22,918 nucleotides of DNA, from positions 1 to 22,918 of IMG/VR virus record IMGVR_UViG_3300020159_001122; one strand, written 5' to 3'. The DNA comes from a virus. The notes under the pieces were generated by a model. The model was not told the origin of the DNA, searched no databases, and was given only the letters and a program-made list of their open reading frames with translations. Both the position numbers and the translations under genes were made by a program. Positions 7,532 to 14,407 of this stretch are shown piece after piece. Position 1 is the stretch's first letter, and the number at the start of each line of letters is the position of its first letter.

Positions 7532-7701
7532 GCTTTCAATATTTCAAAAACACTTGCACCTAGTTGTCGCTCAACTAGAGCTCTAGTCGCTTCATTTTCA
7601 TAAATTTGTAATAAAGATTTATACAACACAATGTTCTGTTGTTGTATTTCCATAAATTTATCTATGTAAAATGGATCAGTGAATACAGGTTTATCAGTCA
7701 T
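7519..7701 (-). CDS. Small 60-aa protein, unknown
   Basis: The product is a 60-aa soluble, mostly helical peptide (MTDKPVFTDPFYIDKFMEIQ at the start, then a predicted amphipathic helix, ending in a Cys-Pro-Ala tail). It has no signal peptide or membrane segment. It is accepted as a gene because it fits exactly into the operon: 4 nt after the upstream oxygenase gene and overlapping the GNAT-like gene by 13 nt. No homologue is recognised. Its small size and position next to two oxygenases and a transferase make it a possible carrier or substrate peptide, but nothing in the sequence, such as a Gly-Gly leader site or repeated core, proves that. Confidence 0.6.
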   Translation of the reverse strand: MTDKPVFTDPFYIDKFMEIQQQNIVLYKSLLQIYENEATRALVERQLGASVFEILKACPA

Positions 7702-7705
7702 AATT

Positions 7706-8266
7706 TTAATATATGTTAAAAAGGTATTTAGGTGTCAGGCCACAGTTAGTGCCAGCATGCCAATATCTACGAGATTCCCATTGAAAGGTATCTCCTTGTT
7801 GCTTATTATAAAAAACTTCGTTTTCGCACACAAACACATGACCAAATTGGGGTTGGCCAATATGACAATGCCATCTTAACATATCTGGCTGTGTTAGCAA
7901 TAATTCTTCGTCATCATGCACATCCCAATGCATAGGTGCTTGTCTACCGGGCCATATTCTGCTGATCCATGACCCCGATTTTGGTTGTATTTCAAAAAAA
8001 TCACAGAACTTTTCTTCAACGATTCGATCGTAATGTTTGCCAGGAAAAAACATATCCCATTGTACTGTCCCACCAAGTTCAACTATCTTATATCCTTCGT
8101 CTCTCCATATATCTGTAACTTGATGAAGTAAAGGAATTGGATCACCTTCTTTGTGAGTAGGTCCATTATCTGGTCCTGGATGCCGTTCGTAGTCACATCG
8201 TTCTAATCCGTTGATAACATCAGTCCAATTAATGACATTACTACAATTTCCTATAAAGCTAATCAT
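7706..8266 (-). CDS. Cupin-type Fe(II)/2OG oxygenase-like protein (paralogue 1)
   Basis: The 186-aa product has an HxD pair in APMHWDVHDD (H113, D115) and a distal His in RRYWHAGTN (H170), the layout of the Asp/Asn beta-hydroxylase-like cupins. A strand with an Arg-Trp-His (LRWHCHIG) lies between them. It is clearly paralogous to the product of the gene just upstream (8259-8825): both share WDxxxP near the middle, HWDV-D, FYN-QQG/EQG, and HAGTN-G followed by YLF. The substrate is unknown. It overlaps that paralogue by 8 nt. The tandem arrangement suggests gene duplication within the operon, possibly giving two enzymes acting on related positions, or a heterodimer. Confidence 0.75.
   Translation of the reverse strand: MISFIGNCSNVINWTDVINGLERCDYERHPGPDNGPTHKEGDPIPLLHQVTDIWRDEGYKIVELGGTVQWDMFFPGKHYDRIVEEKFCDFFEIQPKSGSWISRIWPGRQAPMHWDVHDDEELLLTQPDMLRWHCHIGQPQFGHVFVCENEVFYNKQQGDTFQWESRRYWHAGTNCGLTPKYLFNIY
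7724..7731 (-). promoter_or_regulatory. CTAAATAC motif on minus strand, candidate internal promoter
   Basis: On the minus strand CTAAATAC lies inside the 3' end of the oxygenase gene and 22 nt upstream of the ATG of the 60-aa gene (7701). It is identical to the motif before the gene at 1421. It could give the last two genes their own late transcript, but it lies in coding sequence and may be chance. Confidence 0.25.
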
Positions 8267-8825
8267 TGGGAATTCCTAAAAAATGAAAAAGATAATATGG
8301 GCCTTGTCCAGCGTTGGTTCCAGCATGATATTCTCGGTAGTGGTCCCATCGATATATTTCACCTTGTTCTATATTATAAAAACATTCATTACCTAAAATA
8401 AATGCTTGAGCAAATTTTGGTTTATCTATAAAACAAACATAGCGAACAAGTTCTCCTTGTTTCAGCCACTCTTCCTCATTATCTTCTACATCCCAATGAT
8501 ACGGAACACATTGACCTGGCATGATTTCAGAAATAAACACACGTTTAGGATCAGCATTAACTATGCTAGCAAATATATCTTGTACATTGCTGTTAAAATG
8601 TTCCTCTGGATAATAGTCCCACCATTCGATGTTTTTAAAATCGTAATTGGCTTTTTTCCAGGTACTCATTATGTCTTTATAGTAGCCAAGATTAACTGTG
8701 GGATCATCTTCAACGCGAGCTGTTACTGTAGAAGGACTATTATGATCTCCGCTGCGAGGCACAATACTTTTTATAATATTGTCCCAATCAATTAAACCAT
8801 TAGTGGAACCGATGCGCTTAGGCAT
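8259..8825 (-). CDS. Cupin-type Fe(II)/2OG oxygenase-like protein (paralogue 2)
   Basis: With the ATG at 8825 the product is 188 aa (MPKRIGSTNGLIDWDN...); a longer frame to 8876 would run into the upstream gene and is not needed. Iron-binding residues are visible as an HxD in VPYHWDVED (H110, D112) and a distal His in EYHAGTNAG (H167). The spacing is almost the same as in the neighbouring paralogue. A conserved WWDYYPEEHF segment precedes the oxygenase core, corresponding to WDMFFPGKHY in the paralogue. Relatives hydroxylate amino-acid side chains or small molecules, but the substrate here is unknown. It overlaps the kinase-like gene upstream by 8 nt and paralogue 1 downstream by 8 nt. Confidence 0.75.
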   Translation of the reverse strand: MPKRIGSTNGLIDWDNIIKSIVPRSGDHNSPSTVTARVEDDPTVNLGYYKDIMSTWKKANYDFKNIEWWDYYPEEHFNSNVQDIFASIVNADPKRVFISEIMPGQCVPYHWDVEDNEEEWLKQGELVRYVCFIDKPKFAQAFILGNECFYNIEQGEIYRWDHYREYHAGTNAGQGPYYLFHFLGIPND

Positions 8826-9510
8826 TAAAAATTTTCCTATATATAAATTCCATAGTGTAGTTACCCCACTTAACATGTTCTTGCATGGAACGTTGAAACA
8901 TGATTTCTAAATTGTATTTGTTATTAACAATAGCGCCAGTTTCAGCTAATCTAAATTTTGCCGATTCGTGTATAATACCGTCCATATATTCTGCATCGAT
9001 ATATGGATCGTTGACTGGTACACAACCATACCAATCTATCGTTTGCATTTGCCCATCTTTAATAAAATGGCAATGAGGATACATAGTTAATTTGTATGTT
9101 CCGGTGTTATATAAATCTGTCATTATGTACTGAAGTTGGTTTTTCCAATCGCTACAATAATTATCTAGTTTTTTACCGCTATAGATAATTTCATTGCACG
9201 TTTCACCTTGCCATTCAAAAAATATTTGTTTTGCTTTATAATCAATATCTATTACAGCAGGAGTGTATGGTTTGTCTTTATATTTTAATAAATTTTTTAC
9301 TTCATTATCAAAGAACCATTCAGTTACTGTAGAAGTATACAGTGTTCTATTAGCATCTTCTTGTTTTTGGTATTTGTTTAACCAATCATAATTAGCACAA
9401 AATATAGTACGTTCTGGATTAAGTAGTGGCTCGTAGGTTTGTTGAGACATGCATCGTATGCCGTCCTCGTCTAATTTTAAAAAAGGTATCCAATTATTAA
9501 TCGAAATCAC
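8818..9510 (-). CDS. Hypothetical protein, weak kinase-like features
   Basis: The 230-aa product is not firmly recognised. Its middle part resembles the catalytic half of a protein-kinase-like fold. A hinge-like FFEWQGETCNEII stretch (about residues 97-109) is followed by a helix (DWKNQLQYIMTDLYNTGTYK), then LTMYPHCHFIKDGQMQTIDW, where H146/H148 with N-terminal Tyr-Pro could be a catalytic-loop relative and D159-W-Y-G a DFG-like metal site. No glycine-rich loop or VAIK-type Lys can be named. If it is a kinase, the target would be a small molecule or protein in the same pathway. It is embedded in the operon, overlapping the cold-shock/oxygenase gene by 14 nt. I am sure it is a real gene and unsure of its function. 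Confidence 0.6.
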   Translation of the reverse strand: MISINNWIPFLKLDEDGIRCMSQQTYEPLLNPERTIFCANYDWLNKYQKQEDANRTLYTSTVTEWFFDNEVKNLLKYKDKPYTPAVIDIDYKAKQIFFEWQGETCNEIIYSGKKLDNYCSDWKNQLQYIMTDLYNTGTYKLTMYPHCHFIKDGQMQTIDWYGCVPVNDPYIDAEYMDGIIHESAKFRLAETGAIVNNKYNLEIMFQRSMQEHVKWGNYTMEFIYRKIFNA

Positions 9511-10321
9511 GAACTTTATATCCTACACGAGGTTGATCGCTAAAGAAACAACTAGCGATCCATTTAGTTCCTTGAGTGATCAACCGACTTTCATGAATTG
9601 TACTCCAGTTTGTTACTTCATCATAGCACTGTTCAAAGTACAAGAATGAACCTGCTTTTGGTTGTATTTCAACATTTAATTTTGGAAAATAGGTTTGGCC
9701 GCCTACAAAATTGTCATTCAAAAAGAATATACCGGTTCCTACTCTGTCGCCGCCGTATTTGTAATAGTTTATTTGTCTCGGATCGTACGGGTAATCGTGA
9801 TGCAGATCTAAATACTGCCCTTCGACATAGTTATAGATATCTATAGCTTCAATATGGCTGTACGGAATTTTTGCAGAATTCACAATCGCTGTGGCCAACA
9901 TATCATAATGATAGGGATCTACTCCTAGACTTATTCCTCTGTTTTCTACTAATTCTGTTACCTGTTGAAAAGATTCTTGTCTACTTTGTATTCCGGAATT
10001 AGGATTCATCCCATTTCTAGAATGTCTTTCAATGATACTATTACATGCTTCTATAGACAAAAGATTATCAAAAACACTTATCCTTGGAATGTCTAAATGT
10101 TTGTGCTCAACCACTGAGGTCAGAACACTGATGTTGATAGCTTTACTGCCCTCTTCTGTTTCTATTCGTTCAAAAGAAACCTGCTGAAGTTCAAACAGTA
10201 CCTGAGGTTCTGCATTTATATCGCATTTTTCTACTAGAATAGAGGATCCATCTTTGTCAGATAAGATAAATCCATAATCTTTAGCATCATTAAACCATTT
10301 AACTATTCCGTATTCTATCAT
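9497..10321 (-). CDS. Cold-shock domain fused to prolyl-4-hydroxylase-type Fe(II)/2OG oxygenase
   Basis: The 274-aa product has two domains. Residues 1-70 look like a cold-shock (OB-fold) domain: GIVKWFNDAKDYGFI matches the CSD RNP-1 signature (GxVKWFNxxKGYGFI), followed by SILVEKCDI and VSFERIETEEGSKAINI as in CspA-type proteins. Residues from about 78 to 274 are a P4H-type double-stranded beta-helix: YNYVEGQYLDLHHDY gives the HxD iron ligands (H174, D176), GGQTYFPKLN and PKAGSFLYFE are family strands, H243 (TIHES) is the distal His and K253 (GTKWIASCFF) the 2OG-binding Lys. All catalytic residues are present. The fusion suggests an oxygenase guided to single-stranded nucleic acid, or one acting on a ribosome/RNA-bound protein. 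It overlaps genes on both sides by 4-14 nt. Confidence 0.88.
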   Translation of the reverse strand: MIEYGIVKWFNDAKDYGFILSDKDGSSILVEKCDINAEPQVLFELQQVSFERIETEEGSKAINISVLTSVVEHKHLDIPRISVFDNLLSIEACNSIIERHSRNGMNPNSGIQSRQESFQQVTELVENRGISLGVDPYHYDMLATAIVNSAKIPYSHIEAIDIYNYVEGQYLDLHHDYPYDPRQINYYKYGGDRVGTGIFFLNDNFVGGQTYFPKLNVEIQPKAGSFLYFEQCYDEVTNWSTIHESRLITQGTKWIASCFFSDQPRVGYKVRDFD

Positions 10322-11247
10322 ATATGTTTATCCGCCCTGATGTCAGCACCGCAATCACATCGTGATCTATTGCAAATCACAGATTTCGGCCATTGATCAA
10401 TGTTAAAATCTTTAACATTTCCGAGATCGATCATTCCACAATTGCTCCAAGAAATATTACCCTCGGGTGTAATTAGTAAATTTTCTTTTCCAGAAAAACA
10501 AGTCCACCCTAGAAAATTGTTAGTATCATTTTTCATTAATTGATCTGGATCTAACACCGAAGTTGATCCGTCGTCGTATACCGCTGTAGTGTCAATGTCC
10601 TTTAACCAACCATGAGAAGCTTCTAGTTCGCTAAATCGGTCTTTGGTAAATTGCCAGCTTGGGGGAGTGTCTAACAATGCTAACTGTTCGGGAGACCACT
10701 GATATGTGTAATTTGCTCCTGCCCAATTATCGACTGGTTTGATTAGTATAATTTTTATATTTTCTAATGATTTTAATTGAGAAACCCATGAGTTAGCTAA
10801 ATCCCAATGCTTAGGATCCATCATTACATAAACAATTACAAAACTTTGATCTGTTAAAACTTTGATTTTTTCAATATCAAATTTATGTTGACTTGGATGC
10901 ATGGTTAAACACCAAACATCTGCTAGATTAGCGACTTCTTTATAGAATCTAGCTGTCCTAACATTATTACTATCTACTGTGATTTTAATTCCAGTCCCTC
11001 GAAGCATTTTTAATATATCGATAAACTGAGGATGAGTAGTAACTTCCCCACCAGTAATTCCAATATATATAGGTTGCGTAAACTGACTGAAAAACTTTTT
11101 GTAAAAATCTAAATCAATAGTTAGATGTTTTCCAGTCCTAAATTGAGAAGGGCAGTATTCACAGGCATATACACAATTAGTGGTCATTTGCCAAGTAATT
11201 TTTAATGTGTGTTGATTACCGGATTGAATTTTAATTAGTTTTTTCAT
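10318..11247 (-). CDS. Radical SAM enzyme with SPASM-like C-terminus (paralogue B)
   Basis: The 309-aa product has the cluster motif CVYACEYC (residues 25-32), a GGE motif in GITGGEVTTHP where Val replaces the usual Pro, and a Cys-rich C-terminus GWTCFSGKENL, then SNCGMIDLGN, then CNRSRCDCGAD. The C-terminal pattern is nearly superimposable on paralogue A (4226-5122), including the closing CxxxxCxCxAD, so both probably hold the same auxiliary cluster(s). The barrel interior differs, which suggests different substrates or different sites on one substrate. The gene starts 17 nt inside the end of the sulfotransferase-like gene and ends in a 4-nt ATGA overlap with the cold-shock/oxygenase gene. 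Confidence 0.9.
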   Translation of the reverse strand: MKKLIKIQSGNQHTLKITWQMTTNCVYACEYCPSQFRTGKHLTIDLDFYKKFFSQFTQPIYIGITGGEVTTHPQFIDILKMLRGTGIKITVDSNNVRTARFYKEVANLADVWCLTMHPSQHKFDIEKIKVLTDQSFVIVYVMMDPKHWDLANSWVSQLKSLENIKIILIKPVDNWAGANYTYQWSPEQLALLDTPPSWQFTKDRFSELEASHGWLKDIDTTAVYDDGSTSVLDPDQLMKNDTNNFLGWTCFSGKENLLITPEGNISWSNCGMIDLGNVKDFNIDQWPKSVICNRSRCDCGADIRADKHI

Positions 11248-11863
11248 TTAGTTTGTTAATTTTATTTTGCCATTCTGCATCAACTTCCGATAATACGTTT
11301 TGTAATTGTTGCACTACCCAATTAAAATTTTTAATGTAATGATATTTTTTATAACTTTCTTGATTGTCTGTGTTTATTAGCGCAGGATCAAAATGACTTA
11401 ACGGATAACTTTCTAAATTAATCACTGTACCATAAGACGGGTAATAATTAAAATATTTTTTAATTTCTGTTCTTGCGATTTCAATATCGGAATCGTTTGC
11501 TAAAAATTCAAAAGGAGCAATTTCATCCCGTTTATTAAACCCAAAACGCTGTGCAATAATGAGACTCAGGAACGTATTTAATCTATCTGGTCTTTCAACT
11601 ACAAATATATCGTATGTTTTTGCATCCAGCGATTGAGCGTACCAGTCCTGTATAATGATCGATCGATCAATGTGCGGTCCGTGTATTTTTAATACTGTGT
11701 TGGCATCATCTATTTTATAAAATGCTTTTTTAATTTCTTGATCATTGTTAAGATCTAAGTTGAAATCAGCAAACACTTCGTCTTTAACAATGGCCCGGCG
11801 ACATGCATAAAATAACACAGTGGCTCGTGTTCTTGGCAGAGTATACAACATTACAGGTTTCAT
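11231..11863 (-). CDS. Sulfotransferase-like P-loop protein
   Basis: The 210-aa product starts MKPVMLYTLPRTRATVLFYA, which resembles the 5'-phosphosulfate loop of PAPS-dependent sulfotransferases (LPRSGTT-type). Around residues 88-100 is VVERPDRLNTFLS, like the 3'-phosphate-binding R-x(7)-S segment. LKIHGPH between them could carry the catalytic His. It is short compared with typical sulfotransferases (about 250-300 aa), and the first loop lacks a Gly, so PAPS use is not certain. The APS-kinase-like protein encoded three genes upstream in the same operon would be a logical PAPS source. It overlaps the small unknown gene upstream by 4 nt (ATGA) and the radical SAM gene downstream by 17 nt. Confidence 0.6.
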   Translation of the reverse strand: MKPVMLYTLPRTRATVLFYACRRAIVKDEVFADFNLDLNNDQEIKKAFYKIDDANTVLKIHGPHIDRSIIIQDWYAQSLDAKTYDIFVVERPDRLNTFLSLIIAQRFGFNKRDEIAPFEFLANDSDIEIARTEIKKYFNYYPSYGTVINLESYPLSHFDPALINTDNQESYKKYHYIKNFNWVVQQLQNVLSEVDAEWQNKINKLNEKTN

Positions 11864-12207
11864 AATTCTATAACCGGGTCACTGATAGTCCAACCACGTT
11901 CTGTTAATGCATCTTTAAATTTTAAAAACATATCGTGATTAAAAAAATATTTCATAAATTGATTTATATCGTTAGCTGTTTCCCAAATGGTAGTAGATGA
12001 CTTTGATATAATATCCCAAACTTCCATATCTAAGGGATAGTTTCTTATACTGTAGTCGATGTTGGCCTGTCTCCACCACACATCGAGCTCAAAAATAAAT
12101 TCTTCTCCGTATTTTAAAAATAAGATATTTTCAACTGCAGAATCAAATTCTTTGTAGTTTTTATAATCTGCATTTAGATTAGAAATTTTAATCGAACATC
12201 GTTGCAT
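11860..12207 (-). CDS. Hypothetical 115-aa protein
   Basis: A small acidic, aromatic-rich protein with no recognised family. Visible features are an N-terminal beta-strand-like MQRCSIKISNLNADY, a helical middle with YGEEFIFELDVWWRQANIDY, and a C-terminal MFLKFKDALTERGWTI segment. There are no Cys pairs, membrane segments or known motifs. It is accepted because its ATG directly abuts the stop of the SGNH-like gene and its stop overlaps the next ATG by 4 nt, which is typical translational coupling. It might be a partner subunit for a neighbouring enzyme; nothing in the sequence says which. Confidence 0.65.
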   Translation of the reverse strand: MQRCSIKISNLNADYKNYKEFDSAVENILFLKYGEEFIFELDVWWRQANIDYSIRNYPLDMEVWDIISKSSTTIWETANDINQFMKYFFNHDMFLKFKDALTERGWTISDPVIEL

Positions 12208-12966
12208 TTATAATTCCAGATTATTTAAAATTTGCCTAGCAGCCTTTTCATTTGTTTTGATACCATTATGCATTAAATCTCTTGCTTTATCACAGCTATC
12301 ATTTATTTTGTCGCAATCTAATAATTTTTGTGTACCTGAAAACAAACTAGCTTCGTAATATTTTGTACGATTATTCCATATTTGTCGACTAGCTAATTGT
12401 ACAAATAATGCTTGACACCTAGCATGTTCTTCATCCTTGTTCCAATGATAAATGTAGTTGTTATCTTTAATATCCCAGACTCCGTAATGTTCCACATATT
12501 TTTTATAGTAATAAACCGTTCTAGAATAATCAGTCCACAAATGTACTATTGCTAAAGGGGTTGGATATCGTTGATTTAGTATTACAGAATTATGAAAAGA
12601 AGACATCATTGAAGATCCGCCTATTCCCATATTAATTGTAGGTATTCCAGATTGTTGTTCAATCATTGTTGGTATAGTGTGTTGATCATCAACTCCTGTA
12701 CCAAAAACTACCGAACACCCAAATACAACTATTGAGTTAGCCCAATCAATTTTTTTAAATTCTTTTGTTCTATAACCATCTGAATTAACCGAATATTTTA
12801 CTGGCTGTGTTCGATAAACCCAATTGTCTTTTTGAGTTTTTAAATTTGTTTCGAATAACTGTTTAGTATCAGTTCCATAAAAATTGCTGTCAATGTCAGG
12901 ATCAGTTTTAATAAAATTAAGTTTTTTTATTTCTTTACTGGTCGTAGAAAATATTAAATTTTGCAT
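12208..12966 (-). CDS. SGNH/GDSL-hydrolase-like protein
   Basis: The 252-aa product shows the blocks of an SGNH hydrolase: VVFGCSVVFGTG with S85 in the nucleophile position, NMGIGGSS (block II Gly), and near the C-terminus DLMHNG, where D230 and H233 form the DxxH catalytic pair. A block-III Asn is not clear (AIVHLWTDYSRT lies at that place). The family covers esterases, acetyl-transfer/hydrolysis enzymes and glycan O-acyl esterases. No signal peptide is present, so it should act in the cytoplasm of the infected cell. It begins after an 11-nt gap downstream of the kinase/nucleotidyltransferase gene, the largest gap in the operon, where a TTAAATA motif is found. Confidence 0.72.
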   Translation of the reverse strand: MQNLIFSTTSKEIKKLNFIKTDPDIDSNFYGTDTKQLFETNLKTQKDNWVYRTQPVKYSVNSDGYRTKEFKKIDWANSIVVFGCSVVFGTGVDDQHTIPTMIEQQSGIPTINMGIGGSSMMSSFHNSVILNQRYPTPLAIVHLWTDYSRTVYYYKKYVEHYGVWDIKDNNYIYHWNKDEEHARCQALFVQLASRQIWNNRTKYYEASLFSGTQKLLDCDKINDSCDKARDLMHNGIKTNEKAARQILNNLEL

Positions 12967-12977
12967 TAGTTTCGCTG

Positions 12978-13817
12978 TTATTTAAGGCCCAGCTCTTGAC
13001 GAATTTTTGTGGCACTGATGTCTGTGATTGTTTCCTCAAATGTTTCCTCGCCACTGGTATAACCTACACCCCTGCCCCATCCAATGTGTACGATATTCGG
13101 AACTACTTGTATTTCGTATTGCCCTTGATATATTGGATCTAAATCTCGACGAATAAATGATTTGACTTTTTCTACTTCAAAAGGATTGCTACCTTGCCAG
13201 CCTTGAACATCACGTATTTGAATAACCACTTGCCCTGTACGTTGTATTAATCTTTCAAACAGAGCACGATGACCGTCATGCCACGGCTGCCAACGACCTA
13301 ACATCTGCACTGTTTCTTGTTTCCAATTAAAGACGGGGCGACGACGATTATCAATGATGTGTTGCCCGATAAACTCAGCCCACTTTTCTGCATTCTGTTC
13401 CGTGACACGGAAATCATACACTTCAGGTTCTACAAAGGCTGCATTGGTATCAGCATAACGTCCTTCACGTATGGTATCCATCCAAATGGTCCAGTCTGCT
13501 TTGAAGTTGTTGCGCATTTCTACCAAGGGTGCAACAAAGTCACAGATAACATAGTCACCTCCGGCTTCTATGCTGAACTGGAACATACGCAAACTCTGAC
13601 GAATGCGGCCATCATTGCTGAAGTCCCAGTCGTTGTACTTGCGACGAATATCATCTGCGTTGAACCAAGTTACCTTAGGTTTAAAACCAGTTATGGGTAA
13701 CATCTCAGCGTGACTCAAATCTGCTGTTCCGTGTTTTTCAAGATACTTTTTAAGAGCATCTGCTAGTGTTGTTTTACCTGAGCCTGGTAGGCCCATAATT
13801 AAAATTCGTTGTGTCAT
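12978..13817 (-). CDS. APS-kinase-like kinase fused to NadM-like nucleotidyltransferase
   Basis: The ATG at 13817 gives 279 aa; an upstream extension to 13877 would overlap the methyltransferase gene for no gain. Residues 1-160 are a P-loop kinase: Walker A GLPGSGKTT at 9-17, then WFNADDIRRKYNDWDFS and CDFVAPLVEMR, the layout of adenylylsulfate kinases. Residues from about 168 are a nucleotidyltransferase: GRWQPWHDGH (HxGH at 180-183) and ISATKIR (267-273, the ISSTxxR motif), as in NMN/other adenylyl- or cytidylyltransferases. The fusion could phosphorylate and then nucleotidylate a small molecule, or make PAPS or an NAD-like compound. It overlaps the methyltransferase gene by 4 nt (ATGA). 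Both domain calls are firm; the substrate is open. Confidence 0.85.
   Translation of the reverse strand: MTQRILIMGLPGSGKTTLADALKKYLEKHGTADLSHAEMLPITGFKPKVTWFNADDIRRKYNDWDFSNDGRIRQSLRMFQFSIEAGGDYVICDFVAPLVEMRNNFKADWTIWMDTIREGRYADTNAAFVEPEVYDFRVTEQNAEKWAEFIGQHIIDNRRRPVFNWKQETVQMLGRWQPWHDGHRALFERLIQRTGQVVIQIRDVQGWQGSNPFEVEKVKSFIRRDLDPIYQGQYEIQVVPNIVHIGWGRGVGYTSGEETFEETITDISATKIRQELGLK
12979..12985 (-). promoter_or_regulatory. TTAAATA motif upstream of SGNH-like gene
   Basis: On the minus strand TTAAATA overlaps the stop codon of the kinase/nucleotidyltransferase gene and lies 12 nt before the ATG at 12966. It falls at the only real gap in the operon, so an internal late promoter is possible. 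The Lys-stop codons themselves account for most of the match. Confidence 0.25.
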
Positions 13818-14407
13818 TGGGTAGTTCCTATAATCATATATCGCGTGTACAGTGGCAGTTTGAGTTCGCCAGCCCATTGTACTTTTACTTGACTCTGTTC
13901 TACAAAATGTTCTAAATCTTTTGCAATACGTATGTGTTCTGGAATATCATAATTATTACTCTGTAATACTAATAGACTGTTATGTGGCATTCCACTCAAC
14001 CATAGATCATATTGATCCTGTGTGATATGTTCGCAACTGGTATTGATAATAACATCGGCATCACTACGCATGGCACACATGTCTGCGGTCACTGCCCGAA
14101 ACTTGCCTGCCATTTCTTCTTTCTTATTCATCATTATAGCAATAGGTTCACACGTGGGATCGATATCAACGCTACGAATATTCTTAATGTAAATATCACT
14201 CTGGAATAGCATACTAGCGAGTACCCCGACCCAGCCGCCATGAATATCAATGCTGACAAACTTGTTTACATGTTTTCGAAGATTAGTGATTAACCACTCT
14301 TTGCTATTAAGTTGGCCCGACCAAAAGGCATCCATGGTCCTTATCGGATCTGGACTTTGACGGATAGCCTGCATCCAATAATGTAAATGTTCTAGATCAA
14401 TTTGCAT
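13814..14407 (-). CDS. SAM-dependent methyltransferase-like protein (class I)
   Basis: The 197-aa product has a Rossmann-type methyltransferase core. Motif I appears as SIDIHGGWVGVLASML (residues 52-67), motif II as SVDIDP (D81/D83 region, binding the SAM ribose), an acidic motif III at ADMCAM, and a catalytic-region NTSCEH (122-127) followed by LVLQSNNY. Motif I is degenerate (HGGWVG instead of GxGxG), as in some phage and small-molecule methyltransferases. It has no DNA target-recognition domain and no NPPY/DPPY motif, so a DNA adenine methylase role is unlikely. The gene starts inside the end of the radical SAM gene (16-nt overlap) and overlaps the kinase/nucleotidyltransferase start by 4 nt. 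Confidence 0.78.
   Translation of the reverse strand: MQIDLEHLHYWMQAIRQSPDPIRTMDAFWSGQLNSKEWLITNLRKHVNKFVSIDIHGGWVGVLASMLFQSDIYIKNIRSVDIDPTCEPIAIMMNKKEEMAGKFRAVTADMCAMRSDADVIINTSCEHITQDQYDLWLSGMPHNSLLVLQSNNYDIPEHIRIAKDLEHFVEQSQVKVQWAGELKLPLYTRYMIIGTTQ

Noticed and set aside
8406-8795. 129-aa plus-strand frame inside the second cupin oxygenase gene, and similar plus frames at 7679-7879, 9449-9649, 9598-9846, 13317-13700 and 14012-14209.
   Set aside because: All are antisense to strongly supported minus-strand genes with visible active sites; none has coupling or a ribosome-binding site.
13814-14407. DNA adenine or cytosine methyltransferase.
   Set aside because: No DPPY/NPPY or PCQ/ENV motif and no target-recognition domain; better described as a generic class I methyltransferase.
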